A stretch of 64,000 bases of DNA from Streptomyces canus (GTDB lineage Bacteria; Actinomycetota; Actinomycetes; Streptomycetales; Streptomycetaceae): NCBI RefSeq assembly GCF_030816965.1, contig NZ_JAUSYQ010000002.1, positions 4,933,501 through 4,997,500 on the forward strand, in the 5' to 3' direction. Under the pieces are notes generated by a model that was not told where the DNA came from, did not search any database, and worked only from the letters and a program-made list of their open reading frames with translations. This document shows, one piece after another, positions 41,451-50,300 of the stretch; the stretch's first letter is position 1, and each line of letters opens with the position of its first letter. The translations under genes and the position numbers were made by a program.

Positions 41451-41876
41451 ATGCGGCTCGCCCTGGAGGAGGCCGGCAAGGCGGGCGCGGACGTGCCGGT
41501 GGGCGCCGTCGTACTGTCTCCGGACGGTACGACCGTGCTCGCGGCCGGCCACAACGAACGCGAGGCCGGCGGCGATCCGACCGCGCACGCGGAGGTCCTC
41601 GCGATCAGGAGGGCGGCGGCGGAGCTCGGCGAGTGGCGGCTGACCGGCTGCACGCTCGTCGTCACGCTGGAGCCCTGCACGATGTGCGCGGGCGCGATCG
41701 TCCAGTCCCGGGTGGACCGGGTGGTCTACGGCGCCCGGGACGAGAAGGCGGGCGCGGCCGGTTCCCTGTGGGACGTCGTCCGCGACCGGCGCCTCAACCA
41801 CCGGCCCGAAGTCATCGAAGGTGTCCTCGCGGAGGAGTGTGCCGGACTCCTCACGGAGTTCTTCCGCGAGCGCTGA
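41451..41876 (+). CDS. tadA: tRNA adenosine(34) deaminase
   Basis: 141 residues. Deaminates A34 of tRNA-Arg(ACG) to inosine. Zinc site: 'HAEV' (His46, with catalytic Glu48) and 'EPCTMC' (Cys76, Cys79). Other signatures are 'VPVGAVVLSPDG', 'GHNEREA' and 'VVYGARDEKAGAAGSLWDVV'. The ATG at 41451 is the first plausible start; no good ribosome site is present, so translation may be coupled to the upstream gene. tRNA-Ser(CGA) follows 45 bp after its stop. Confidence 0.95.
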   Translation: MRLALEEAGKAGADVPVGAVVLSPDGTTVLAAGHNEREAGGDPTAHAEVLAIRRAAAELGEWRLTGCTLVVTLEPCTMCAGAIVQSRVDRVVYGARDEKAGAAGSLWDVVRDRRLNHRPEVIEGVLAEECAGLLTEFFRER

Positions 41877-41921
41877 ATTCCGATTTCAAAGCACGCCCCC
41901 CCTTGCTGTAAGGTCTCCCTC

Positions 41922-42006
41922 GGTAGCGTGTCCGAGCGGCCGAAGGAGCTCGCCTCGAAAGCGAGTGTGGCGCAAGTCACCGAGGGTTCAAATCCCTCCG
42001 CTACCG
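41922..42006 (+). tRNA. tRNA-Ser (anticodon CGA)
   Basis: 85 nt, CCA not encoded. Acceptor GGTAGCG pairs with CGCTACC; anticodon stem-loop CTCGCCTCGAAAGCGAG with anticodon CGA; long variable arm TGTGGCGCAAGTCACC; T-arm GAGGGTTCAAATCCCTC. Confidence 0.95.
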
Positions 42007-42012
42007 CTTGAG

Positions 42013-42040
42013 AAGGGCCTCGTCGAGAGACGGGGCCCTT
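42013..42040. terminator. Terminator of tRNA-Ser(CGA)
   Basis: AAGGGCCTCGTC and GACGGGGCCCTT form a 12-bp stem with one G-T pair, starting six bases after the tRNA. Confidence 0.82.
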
Positions 42041-42113
42041 CGTGCGTACTGATCACCCCGGTTACACTCGCGCCCCAGAAGGAACAGACACACCAGAAGC
42101 GGGGGAGGCCGCG

Positions 42114-42290
42114 GTGGCGGTGAACGGAAAGAAGATCGCCGTCTATTTGGTCGTGGTCTTCGTGCTGTACGTGATCATCACGGACCCGGAGAAGGCCGCC
42201 GACTACGTGCAGATAGGGTTCGAGGGCATATCGGACGCCGCCAAGGCCGTCGGCGACTTCTTCACCTGGCTGGCCGACGGGGCGCACTGA
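42114..42290 (+). CDS. Small single-helix membrane protein
   Basis: 58 residues from GTG 42114 (GGGGGAGG five bases upstream). 'KKIAVYLVVVFVLYVIITDP' is one membrane helix, followed by 'ADYVQIGFEGISDAAKAVGD', an amphipathic helix. Conserved small proteins of this shape occur in Streptomyces; function unknown. 19 bp before the Dabb gene, likely co-transcribed. Confidence 0.7.
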   Translation: MAVNGKKIAVYLVVVFVLYVIITDPEKAADYVQIGFEGISDAAKAVGDFFTWLADGAH

Positions 42291-42309
42291 CAGACCCGAG
42301 GGACCGCCC

Positions 42310-42603
42310 ATGATCCGCCACCTCGTCCTCTTCAAGCTCGACGAGGGCGTCGAACGCGACGACCCGCGCGTGGTGGCGGGGGCCGAGGCCTTCCGCGCAC
42401 TGGAGGCCAAGATCCCCGAGATCCGCTTCTGGGAGCTGGGCTGGAACCTCAGCGACCGGCCCATCGCCTACGACTTCGCCATCAACTCCGGCTTCGAGGA
42501 CCCTGCCGCGCTGCGGACGTACCTCGACCACCCGGATCACCAGGCGGGCGTGGCGCTGTGGAAGGAGTTCGCCACCTGGGTGGTCGCGGACTACGCCTAC
42601 TGA
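42310..42603 (+). CDS. Dabb (stress-responsive A/B barrel) protein
   Basis: 97 residues. 'MIRHLVLFKLDEGV', 'ALEAKIPEIRFWELGWNLSD' and 'YDFAINSGFEDPAALRTYLD' followed by 'HPDHQ' are diagnostic for the dimeric alpha-beta barrel Dabb family. Role not known; relatives are stress-induced. ATG 42310 follows GAGGGACCGCCC. Precedes the sigF-like gene by about 180 bp. Confidence 0.85.
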   Translation: MIRHLVLFKLDEGVERDDPRVVAGAEAFRALEAKIPEIRFWELGWNLSDRPIAYDFAINSGFEDPAALRTYLDHPDHQAGVALWKEFATWVVADYAY

Positions 42604-42780
42604 GCCCGAGCGCTCCGAAGCCTCCCGCCGGGAACGGTGGGGGGCTTTTCTGCGCCTTCCGCTCCAACTTGCCCCTCAACACGGCGTAACCCAACGTTAT
42701 GCGGTGCTTGCACACAGTGCACATGTCTTGTGATGCTATGACCGCTTTTGACGGATGGGTTGATCAACGAAGAGGTGGCG

Positions 42781-43605
42781 TTGACCGTGTCGGCCAGTAC
42801 CGCGCCTCCCCAGGAGGCCAGCCAGGAGGCCGCTCCACGCAGCCGCGGCGCCGACACCCGGGCACTCACCCAGGTGCTCTTCGGCCAGTTGAAAGGACTT
42901 CAGCCGGGCACACCGGAACACAGCCGGGTACGGACGGCACTCATCGAGGCCAACCTCCCGCTCGTGCGCTACGCGGCCGCTCGCTTCCGTTCCCGCAACG
43001 AGCCGATGGAGGACGTGATCCAGGTCGGCACCATCGGGCTCATCAACGCGATCGACCGCTTCGACCCGGACCGCGGTGTGCAGTTCCCGACCTTCGCGAT
43101 GCCGACGGTCGTCGGCGAGATCAAGCGGTACTTTCGCGACAACGTCCGCACGGTCCACGTCCCGCGCCGGCTGCACGAGCTGTGGGTGCAGGTCAACGGC
43201 GCGACGGAGGATCTGACGACCGCCTTCGGACGGACCCCGACGACCGCCGAGATCGCCGAGCGGCTGCGCATCACCGAGGACGAGGTGCTGTCCTGCATCG
43301 AGGCCGGACGGTCGTACCACGCCACCTCGCTCGAGGCGGCCCAGGAGGGCGACGGGCTGCCGGGTCTGCTCGACCGGCTCGGCTACGAGGACCCGGCACT
43401 GGACGGCGTGGAGCACCGCGATCTGGTCCGCCATCTCCTGGTCCAACTCCCGGAACGCGAACAGCGAATCCTGTTGCTGCGCTACTACAGCAATCTCACC
43501 CAGTCGCAAATCAGCGCGGAACTCGGCGTCTCACAGATGCACGTTTCGAGGCTACTCGCGCGTAGCTTCCAGCGGCTGCGATCCGCCAATCGGATCGACG
43601 CATAG
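42781..43605 (+). CDS. sigF: SigB-family RNA polymerase sigma factor (SigF-like)
   Basis: 274 residues. Region 2 '[20 protein letters not shown]' and '[20 protein letters not shown]', region 3 '[20 protein letters not shown]', region 4 '[20 protein letters not shown]' and '[20 protein letters not shown]'. This is the SigB/F/G group, normally held by anti-sigma factors and released by SpoIIE-type phosphatases. The symbol rests on the remembered order Dabb-sigF-sigN in Streptomyces, where SigF governs late spore maturation. TTG 42781 has GAGG at suitable spacing; GTG 42787 is an alternative and an upstream TTG at 42748 is less likely. No anti-sigma gene is adjacent. Confidence 0.85.
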   Translation: MTVSASTAPPQEASQEAAPRSRGADTRALTQVLFGQLKGLQPGTPEHSRVRTALIEANLPLVRYAAARFRSRNEPMEDVIQVGTIGLINAIDRFDPDRGVQFPTFAMPTVVGEIKRYFRDNVRTVHVPRRLHELWVQVNGATEDLTTAFGRTPTTAEIAERLRITEDEVLSCIEAGRSYHATSLEAAQEGDGLPGLLDRLGYEDPALDGVEHRDLVRHLLVQLPEREQRILLLRYYSNLTQSQISAELGVSQMHVSRLLARSFQRLRSANRIDA

Positions 43606-43765
43606 CCGATGCATAAGGGGCGCACGGTCGCACGTTCCGGAACACCGCAGTTCGCAAGCAGTATCGAGGCGTAACCGGCGCGAGGGAATCGCTCACCAGC
43701 GCCGTTCCCGACACTTCTGTGCCGAAAGACCATCAGACCCCCTTTATCCAGGGCGTATTCGGGTC

Positions 43766-43810
43766 TCACATGTCGACATGTCACTACAGCGTGTTGCCGA
43801 CATGTGACAT
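43766..43810. promoter_or_regulatory. Palindromic CACATGTC cluster between the sigma genes
   Basis: ACATGTCGACATGT (43768-43781) is a perfect 14-bp palindrome. TCACATGTCG (43766-43775) and CGACATGTGA (43798-43807) form a larger inverted repeat. It lies about 110 bp upstream of the sigN-like start in a 313-bp gap without a gene. CACATGTC also occurs upstream of the sigF-like gene (about 42719). Likely a regulator-binding site; the protein is unknown. Confidence 0.6.
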
Positions 43811-43918
43811 TCTGCGGGAAGCGCGTTTGCCGAGGCTTCGGCACCGGTATTCAGGTGAAGGCTGACGTTCCACCACGGGGCGTTCGCCACGACCGTCCCG
43901 CGACCCAAAGGGGGTGGC

Positions 43919-44812
43919 ATGTCCGCAGATCAGGGCAGCTCGAAGGTGCTTACGCTCATGAAGAGCGAGGCTGAGCCAGTGCTCGACGACATCACGACCG
44001 TCGAGGCCGCACCGGCCCCGGCCCTCCCGGCTCCCCCGGCCGTGTCGGGGGCCATCGACACCCGCACCCTGTCCCGCTCCCTCTTCCTGCGGCTCGCCGC
44101 ACTCGACGAGAACAGCCCGGAGCGCGCCTACGTCCGGGACACCCTCATCGAACTCAACCTCCCGCTGGTGCGCTACGCGGCGGCCCGCTTCCGCTCGCGC
44201 AACGAGCCGATGGAGGACATCGTCCAGGTCGGCACCATCGGCCTGATCAAGGCGATCGACCGCTTCGACTGCGAGCGCGGCGTGGAGTTCCCGACGTTCG
44301 CGATGCCGACCGTCGTGGGCGAGATCAAGCGGTTCTTCCGCGACACCTCGTGGTCGGTGCGCGTCCCGCGCCGGCTCCAGGAGCTGCGGCTGGCGCTCAC
44401 CAAGGCCAGCGACGAGCTCTCCCAGAAGCTGGACCGCTCCCCGACGGTGGCCGAACTCGCCTCCGTGCTGGGCGTGTCCGAGGAGGACGTCGTCGACGGC
44501 CTCGCGGTCGGCAACGCCTACACCGCCTCCTCGCTGGACTCTCCGGCCCCGGAGGACGACGGCGGCGAGGGCTCCCTCGCGGACCGCCTCGGCTACGAGG
44601 ACACGGCCCTGGAGGGCGTGGAGTACCGGGAGTCCCTGAAGCCGCTGCTGGCCAAACTCCCGCCCCGGGAGCGGCAGATCATCATGCTGCGCTTCTTCGC
44701 CAACATGACGCAGTCACAGATCGGCGAGGAGGTCGGCATCTCCCAGATGCACGTCTCGCGCCTGCTGACCCGCACGCTGGCGCAGCTGCGGGAGGGACTC
44801 ATCTCGGACTGA
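43919..44812 (+). CDS. sigN: SigB-family RNA polymerase sigma factor (SigN-like)
   Basis: 297 residues. Regions 2-4 are nearly the same as in the neighbour ('[20 protein letters not shown]', '[20 protein letters not shown]', '[20 protein letters not shown]', '[20 protein letters not shown]', '[20 protein letters not shown]'), so the two arose by duplication. The N-terminal 45 residues differ and are Ala/Pro-rich. ATG 43919 follows AAAGGGGGTGGC. The symbol is from gene order and is less certain than the family. It should direct a distinct stress or developmental regulon. Confidence 0.83.
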   Translation: MSADQGSSKVLTLMKSEAEPVLDDITTVEAAPAPALPAPPAVSGAIDTRTLSRSLFLRLAALDENSPERAYVRDTLIELNLPLVRYAAARFRSRNEPMEDIVQVGTIGLIKAIDRFDCERGVEFPTFAMPTVVGEIKRFFRDTSWSVRVPRRLQELRLALTKASDELSQKLDRSPTVAELASVLGVSEEDVVDGLAVGNAYTASSLDSPAPEDDGGEGSLADRLGYEDTALEGVEYRESLKPLLAKLPPRERQIIMLRFFANMTQSQIGEEVGISQMHVSRLLTRTLAQLREGLISD

Positions 44813-44820
44813 CCTGACCG

Positions 44821-44850
44821 AACCGGGTGCACCCGAGGGGGCACCCGGTC
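44821..44850. terminator. Terminator after the second sigma gene
   Basis: ACCGGGTGC and GCACCCGGT form a perfect nine-base-pair stem 9 bp after the TGA. Confidence 0.7.
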
Positions 44851-44860
44851 AGGTCGGGGG

Positions 44861-45115
44861 GCGACTGCGGGTCCTTCGTGGCCGGTCGCGCAGTTCCCCG
44901 CGGGCAGCTGCGCCGGGCGTGGGCGGTGCGCCTGTGGGGGCGCCGGGTCGGTTGTCGGGCGACTGCGGATCCGTTGCGGCTGGTTGCGCAGTTCCCCGCG
45001 GGCAGCTGCGCCGGGCGTGGGCGGTGCGCCTGTGGGGGTGCCGGGTCGGTTGTCGGGCGGCTGCGGGTCCGTTGCGGCTGGTTGCGCAGTTCCCCGCGCC
45101 CCTGGGGAGTTGCGG
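44861..45115. repeat. 98-bp tandem repeat with GCGCAGTTCCCCGCG
   Basis: Units begin at 44861, 44959 and 45057 (GCGACTGCGG, GCGACTGCGG, GCGGCTGCGG), an exact 98-bp spacing. The first two are nearly identical throughout, with GCGCAGTTCCCCGCGGGCAG in each. The third diverges after GCAGTTCCCCGCG into the composite also found at 39298 (GCCCCTGGGGAGTTGC). An inverted GGGGCGCGGGGAACTGCGC follows at 45226. No gene is present from 44813 to 45294. Confidence 0.85.
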
Positions 45116-45294
45116 TCCCCTGCGCCACGACGGGCCGGTCCTCACCCCGGCCCCGAACCGCCCATCAGACCGTCCGCGCTACACCCGCCCCCACCGGGGC
45201 CGCAGCTGCGCCGCAGGCATTCAGGGGCGCGGGGAACTGCGCACAACGCCCGCCCCCACCGAACCCGCGCAGGCCGCCGCAGGCACCCGCCCCG

Positions 45295-45498
45295 TTACTT
45301 GAGCGCCAGCCAGGCCACCGCCGCGACGATCGCCACTGCGACCACCACGCCGATGACGAGGCCGATGCGCGGGCCGCCCGAAGAGGCGGGAGCAGTCTGC
45401 TGCCGGCGGCCCTGCGGGCCCTCGTCGACGAACGCGCGGAACATCTGGGTGCTGCCGGCGGGGTCGTGGTTGCCCTGGGGGACCTGGTTCTCAGCCAT
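45295..45498 (-). CDS. Small membrane protein, 67 residues
   Basis: 'MAENQVPQGNHDPAGSTQMF' and 'RAFVDEGPQGRRQQ' form a polar N-terminus, followed by a single C-terminal helix 'IGLVIGVVVAVAIVAAVAWL' ending 'ALK'. Tail-anchored topology. The ATG at 45496-45498 starts a conserved-looking sequence; the family is unknown to me. Confidence 0.6.
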   Translation of the reverse strand: MAENQVPQGNHDPAGSTQMFRAFVDEGPQGRRQQTAPASSGGPRIGLVIGVVVAVAIVAAVAWLALK

Positions 45499-45634
45499 GC
45501 CCAGAGACCCTAGCGAATCCGGGAGCCGGGCCCAAGTGCGGGGCTCAGGGTGGTTGTACGGGCCCTCACCCGCAGGTTTACGTTCGCAATACTTGCCTTT
45601 GCCAAGTTTTTGTGCCGCACCGACCCCGTTTTAT

Positions 45635-45677
45635 TTGCCTGTAGCAACCAAGCGCGCCTATGGTTGCCCTAAGCAAC
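45635..45677. promoter_or_regulatory. Probable MarR operator
   Basis: GTTGCCCTAAGCAAC (45663-45677) is a 5-5-5 palindrome and TTGCCTGTAGCAA (45635-45647) a related one. GCAACCA and TGGTTGC also form a wider dyad. Both lie within 60 bp of the marR start at 45694, where autoregulation is expected. Confidence 0.65.
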
Positions 45678-45693
45678 GAATACGGGAGGTGTG

Positions 45694-46200
45694 ATGGCCG
45701 AGCAGGCGCGATACGAGGAGCTGATCCGTCAGTTCAGCGCCTTCGGCGCCGTGAAGAGGGAGATCGGGCGGATGATGCCGTCCGAGTGCCCCGCAGGTTC
45801 CGCCGCCGTCCTGACCCTGCTCGGGCGCTTCGGAGACATGCGCATGAGCAGGCTCTCCGAGCTGCTCGCCGTGGACATGTCCGTGACCAGCCGGCACGTG
45901 GCGCACGTCGCCGAGCGCGGCTGGATCGAACGCTCCCCCGACCCGGTGGACAAGCGCTCGCGCATCCTGCGGTTGACGCCGGCCGGCCAGGTGCTCCTGG
46001 ACCAGCTGTCCCGCCGGACCTGCCACCTGCTCGCCGAACGGCTGAGCGACTGGAGCGACGACGAGGTGGCCCAGCTGACCGCGCTGATGGCCCGCCTCCG
46101 GGCGAGCTTCGACGACACCCGCGCCCACGGCCCCGAACCGCGGCCGCCCGTACCCCCCGTACTCGGACAGATCACCCGTACACCCGCGACCACCCAGTAA
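45694..46200 (+). CDS. MarR-family regulator of the adjacent exporter
   Basis: 168 residues. Winged helix 'MRMSRLSELLAVDMSVTSRH', 'VAHVAERGWIERSPDPVDKR' and 'LTPAGQVLLDQL' are typical MarR. ATG 45694 has GGGAGGT upstream. It is 13 bp before the MFS exporter gene, with which it forms an operon; operator-like palindromes precede it. It probably represses both genes until a toxic ligand binds. Confidence 0.9.
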   Translation: MAEQARYEELIRQFSAFGAVKREIGRMMPSECPAGSAAVLTLLGRFGDMRMSRLSELLAVDMSVTSRHVAHVAERGWIERSPDPVDKRSRILRLTPAGQVLLDQLSRRTCHLLAERLSDWSDDEVAQLTALMARLRASFDDTRAHGPEPRPPVPPVLGQITRTPATTQ

Positions 46201-46213
46201 GAAAAGGAAGCCC

Positions 46214-48751
46214 ATGGCTACGACCACACCAACCGGTGTGCGGGCTCACGCCAAGCACGGGGGAGGCTCCACCGAGTACGCCCCCATGACGCACCGGCAG
46301 ATCATGGAGGCCCTCTCCGGCCTGATGCTCGGCATGTTCGTGGCGATCCTGTCGTCCACGATCGTCACCAACGCGCTCCCGCACATCATCAGCGACCTCG
46401 GCGGCGGCCAGTCCGCCTACACCTGGGTCGTCACCGCCGCCCTGCTGTCGATGACCGCGGCCACTCCCCTGTGGGGCAAGCTCGCCGACCTGTACAGCAA
46501 GAAGGCGCTCGTCCAGATAGCCCTGATCATCTACGTCCTGGGCTCCGCGGCGGCGGGTCTCTCGCAGAACGCCGGCATGCTGATCGCCTGCCGTGTCGTT
46601 CAGGGCATCGGCGTCGGCGGTCTGTCCGCCCTCGCGCAGATCGTCATGGCGGCGATGATCTCCCCGCGTGAGCGCGGCCGTTACTCCGGCTACCTCGGCG
46701 CGACGTTCGCCGTCGCCACCGTCGGCGGCCCGCTGCTCGGCGGTGTCATCACCGACACCTCGTGGCTGGGCTGGCGCTGGTGCTTCTACGTCGGCGTCCC
46801 CTTCGCCGTCATCGCGCTGATCGTGCTGCAGAAGACCCTGCACCTGCCGGTCGTGAAGCGGGACGTGAAGGTCGACTGGGGCGGCGCGTTCTTCATCGCC
46901 GCCGCCGTGTCGCTGCTGCTGGTCTGGGTCACCTTCGCCGGTGACAAGTACGACTGGATCTCCTGGCAGACGTACGCGATGGTCGGTGGTTCGCTGGTCC
47001 TCGGTCTGCTGTTCGTGCTCGTCGAGTCCAAGGTGCGCGAGCCGATCATCCCGCTGCGCCTGTTCAGGAACCGCACCATCACGCTCGCGTCGCTGGCCTC
47101 GCTGTTCGTCGGTGTCGCCATGTTCACCGGCACGGTCTTCTTCAGCCAGTACTTCCAGCTGGCCCGCGACAAGTCCCCGACGATGTCGGGTGTGATGACC
47201 ATCCCGATGATCGGTGGCCTGTTCGTCTCCTCCACCGTCTCCGGGCAGTTCATCACCCGCACCGGCCGCTGGAAGGCGTGGCTGGTGAGCGGTGGTGTGC
47301 TGGTGACGGCCGGACTGGGCCTGCTGGGCACCATCCGGTACGACACGGCGTACTGGAAGATGTCGATCTTCATGGCGCTGCTGGGTCTCGGCATCGGCAT
47401 GATGATGCAGAACCTGGTGCTGTGCACGCAGAACCAGGTCGACCCGAGCGACCTCGGCTCGGCCAGCTCGACGGTCACCTTCTTCCGTTCCCTCGGTGGT
47501 GCGGTCGGCGTCTCCGCGCTCGGCGCGGTCATGTCCCACCGGATCACCCACTACGTCACGGACGGCGTCGCCGCCCTCGACCCCAAGTACCAGGCCGCGC
47601 TGTCCGGTTCCGGCTCGTCCACCGACAGCATCCCGGACCTGGGCAAGCTGCCGGCCCCGGTGCGCACCCTGATGGAGAGCGCCTACGGCCACGGCATCGC
47701 TGACGTCTTCCTGATCGCCGGTGCCCTCGCGGCCGTCGCGTTCCTGATCACGCTGTTCATCAAGGAGGTTCCGCTGAAGACCAAGGGCGCACTGGCGCAG
47801 GCGGCCGGCGAGGACTCGCCCGCCGAGGCACCCACGCAGGCCGCGGCTCCCGCAGAAGCTGCGGCTCCGGCTGCCGGGCACACGCCGAGCTGGGCCACCA
47901 CCTCCGACACCGAGACCGCTCCCGACGGCACGCAGCGGCTGTCCGCCGTCGCCACCCTGACCCGCCCCGAGGAGTCCTCGGCCGGCTCCGGCGGCATCCC
48001 GGTCCGCGGCTTCGTGCGCGGCAACGAGAGCGCGCCGGTCCCGCAGGCCGCGGTCACGCTGATCTCACTCGCGGGACGGCAGCTGGGCCGGTCGGTGACC
48101 CAGGCCGACGGCTCCTACGCGGTCGAGGCGCCGAGCGTGGGGTCGTACGTCCTCATCGCCTCCGCCGACGGCTTCCAGCCGCAGGCCTCCACGGTGCTCG
48201 TGAACGGCGAGCCGGTGGCCTACGACGTCCTCCTCAGCGGCACCAGCGGGCTGAACGGGCTCGTGCGGGCCGCGCAGACCGGGGAGCCGGTCAAGGACGC
48301 GATGGTGATCGTCACCGATGTGCGGGGCGATCTGCTGGCCACCGGGACCACCGGTGAGCAGGGCGAGTTCGCCTTCGGCGAGCTGGTGCCGGGCGCGGTG
48401 ACCGTCGCGGTGAACGCCGCCGGGTTCCGGCCGCGCGCGCTGCCCGTCGAGGTCGGTGGCACCGGCGTCACCCGTATCGAGGTCGACCTCGACTCGGGGG
48501 CCCGCCTCCAGGGTGTCGTACGGGCGCCGCACGGTCCGCTGGCCGACGCGCGGGTCACCCTCGTGGACGGTGCGGGCAACGTGGTCGGTACCGCCACCAC
48601 GGGGACGGACGGGGCGTACGCCTTCACCGACCTGGACGGCGGCGAGTACACGGTCATCGCGACGGGCTACCCGCCGCAGGCGACGGCCCTGACGGTGAAC
48701 GGCCCCGCGGTCGACGGCCACGACATCGAACTCGCCCACCCCGGCGAGTAG
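46214..48751 (+). CDS. DHA2 MFS exporter with three C-terminal carboxypeptidase-regulatory-like domains
   Basis: 845 residues. The first ~520 residues are a 14-helix DHA2 drug/proton antiporter: 'LGMFVAILSSTIVTNALPHI', 'GKLADLYSKKALVQIALIIY' (motif A), 'RVVQGIGVGGLSALAQIVMA' and 'GATFAVATVGGPLLGGVITD' (motif C). An Ala/Pro-rich linker (about 525-590) leads to three beta-sandwich repeats (about 592-845): 'GFVRGNESAPVPQAAVTLIS', 'GLVRAAQTGEPVKDAMVIVT', 'GVVRAPHGPLADARVTLVDG', each followed by a 'G(S/A/E)YAF/V' strand. With 14 helices the extra domains should be cytoplasmic. Probably exports a drug or metabolite; co-transcribed with marR. Confidence 0.88.
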   Translation: MATTTPTGVRAHAKHGGGSTEYAPMTHRQIMEALSGLMLGMFVAILSSTIVTNALPHIISDLGGGQSAYTWVVTAALLSMTAATPLWGKLADLYSKKALVQIALIIYVLGSAAAGLSQNAGMLIACRVVQGIGVGGLSALAQIVMAAMISPRERGRYSGYLGATFAVATVGGPLLGGVITDTSWLGWRWCFYVGVPFAVIALIVLQKTLHLPVVKRDVKVDWGGAFFIAAAVSLLLVWVTFAGDKYDWISWQTYAMVGGSLVLGLLFVLVESKVREPIIPLRLFRNRTITLASLASLFVGVAMFTGTVFFSQYFQLARDKSPTMSGVMTIPMIGGLFVSSTVSGQFITRTGRWKAWLVSGGVLVTAGLGLLGTIRYDTAYWKMSIFMALLGLGIGMMMQNLVLCTQNQVDPSDLGSASSTVTFFRSLGGAVGVSALGAVMSHRITHYVTDGVAALDPKYQAALSGSGSSTDSIPDLGKLPAPVRTLMESAYGHGIADVFLIAGALAAVAFLITLFIKEVPLKTKGALAQAAGEDSPAEAPTQAAAPAEAAAPAAGHTPSWATTSDTETAPDGTQRLSAVATLTRPEESSAGSGGIPVRGFVRGNESAPVPQAAVTLISLAGRQLGRSVTQADGSYAVEAPSVGSYVLIASADGFQPQASTVLVNGEPVAYDVLLSGTSGLNGLVRAAQTGEPVKDAMVIVTDVRGDLLATGTTGEQGEFAFGELVPGAVTVAVNAAGFRPRALPVEVGGTGVTRIEVDLDSGARLQGVVRAPHGPLADARVTLVDGAGNVVGTATTGTDGAYAFTDLDGGEYTVIATGYPPQATALTVNGPAVDGHDIELAHPGE

Positions 48752-48840
48752 TCCACCGACTCCGGCCCGTGGCAGGGAGCGCGCTCCGAGCGGAGGTGCG
48801 CGCCCGCCACGGGCCGGTCTTCTTCGAGGAGTTACGTGAA

Positions 48841-49662
48841 ATGGGACTGAACGCGAGGATCCGGACCCGGGACGGATGGGCCGTGTCGCACGCGGTCGTC
48901 ACGGTGACCGACATGACCGGCACGCAGGTGCTGCGGGCGGAGGCGGACGCCGAAGGGGCGGTACGGGACGCCACACCGCTGGAGCCGGGGCCGTACACCG
49001 TCATCGTCACGGCCGTCGGCTACGCGCCCGCCGCGTCGAGCGCGATCGTCACCGCGAGCGGCCGGGCCGAGGTCGGCACGGTCACACTGGCCCGCATCGG
49101 CGGGGCGGAACTTCCGCCGCCGGGGCCCTGGACCGTGGACCCGGCCCATTCCAGTGTGAGCGCGGTGGCCCAGCACCTGGGAATCTCCAGCGTGCACGGC
49201 CGCTTCACCGACTTCACGGCGGCGATCGAGATCGCCCCGGACGACGTGACCAAGTCGCGGGTGGAGGCGGTGCTCCGGGCGGCCTCCATCGACACGGGGA
49301 ACGCGATGCGGGACGAGCACCTGCGGTCGGCGGACTTCCTGGACGTCGAGCGGTACCCGGAGATCACGTACCGGTCCACAGGACTGACGGTGGCCGGTAC
49401 GGACCGGTGGACCGTGCGGGGTGAGCTGGCGATGCGTGGTGTCGTACGCCCCGTCGACCTGGACCTCGCGTATCTGGGGACGGGGGCCGACCCCTGGGGC
49501 GGGACCCGTGCCGCCTTCCGGGCCACCACCCAGCTTCGCCGGGAGGACTTCGCCATGAACTACAACCAGGTCGTGCAGGCGGGGATCGCGGCGGTCGGTA
49601 CGACGCTGAAGGTCGAGCTCGATGTCCAGGCGGTGCAGGGGGAGTCGCTGCCGCAGGCCTGA
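48841..49662 (+). CDS. YceI-family protein with N-terminal carboxypeptidase-regulatory-like domain
   Basis: 273 residues. Residues 1-85 repeat the domain of the upstream exporter ('IRTRDGWAVSHAVVTVTDMT', 'EPGPYTVIVTAVGYAPAASS'). Residues 95-270 are YceI: 'GPWTVDPAHSSVSAVAQHLG', 'VHGRFTDFTAAIEI', 'DEHLRSADFLDVERYPEITY' and 'FAMNYNQVVQAG'. YceI proteins bind isoprenoid-like lipids and are often periplasmic or secreted; here no signal peptide is visible. ATG 48841 has GAGGAG nine bases upstream. It follows the exporter by 89 bp and is probably in the same operon. Confidence 0.87.
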   Translation: MGLNARIRTRDGWAVSHAVVTVTDMTGTQVLRAEADAEGAVRDATPLEPGPYTVIVTAVGYAPAASSAIVTASGRAEVGTVTLARIGGAELPPPGPWTVDPAHSSVSAVAQHLGISSVHGRFTDFTAAIEIAPDDVTKSRVEAVLRAASIDTGNAMRDEHLRSADFLDVERYPEITYRSTGLTVAGTDRWTVRGELAMRGVVRPVDLDLAYLGTGADPWGGTRAAFRATTQLRREDFAMNYNQVVQAGIAAVGTTLKVELDVQAVQGESLPQA

Positions 49663-49696
49663 GGCCGTTGTCAGTGGCAGGTCATACCGTTTTGGC

Positions 49697-50296
49697 ATGG
49701 AGCGAACCACGGGGGTACAGGCCTACTATGCCGAGTCGGCGGAGCGGCTGGGCAGGGTGTACGAGAGCGTCTCCTTCGAGTCGGTGCACGAGGCGCTGCT
49801 GGATCTGCTGCCGGAGGCGCCCGCGCGGGCGCTGGACGTCGGCGCGGGGACGGGGCGGGACGCGGCGGCGCTGGCCCGGCGCGGGTTCACGGTCGATGCG
49901 GTGGAGCCGGTGGCGGAGCTGCGGGACCTGGCCGAGCGGCTGCATCCCGGCAGCGGGGTGACCTGGCGGGCGGGTGCGCTCCCGGAGATACCCGGCGTCC
50001 AGGGACCGTACGACGTCGTCCTGCTGTCCGCGGTGTGGATGCACCTGCGGCCGGAGGAACGGCCCCTCGCCATGCGGCGCCTGGCCGAACTGCTCGCCCC
50101 CGGCGGCATCCTGCTGATCACCCTGCGGCGCGGTGAGCCGCCCGTGGACCGGCGGATGTTCGACATCGCGCCGGAGGAGGTCGCCGGGCACGGGGCAGCG
50201 GCGGGGCTGAGGCTGCTGCGGATCGTGGACGAGAAGGCGGACCGACTCGGCCGTGACGCGGTTCACTGGAACGCCGTGGCGCTCCAACTAGGCTGA
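49697..50296 (+). CDS. Class I SAM-dependent methyltransferase
   Basis: 199 residues. Motif I 'ALDVGAGTGRDAAALARRGF', then 'VDAVEPVAELRDLAE', motif IV 'YDVVLLSAVWMHL' and 'LLAPGGILLITLRRGEP'. Substrate unknown. ATG 49697 has no ribosome site, but TACCGT at 49685-49690 is six bases away, suggesting a leaderless mRNA independent of the YceI gene. Confidence 0.85.
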   Translation: MERTTGVQAYYAESAERLGRVYESVSFESVHEALLDLLPEAPARALDVGAGTGRDAAALARRGFTVDAVEPVAELRDLAERLHPGSGVTWRAGALPEIPGVQGPYDVVLLSAVWMHLRPEERPLAMRRLAELLAPGGILLITLRRGEPPVDRRMFDIAPEEVAGHGAAAGLRLLRIVDEKADRLGRDAVHWNAVALQLG

Positions 50297-50300
50297 CGTC

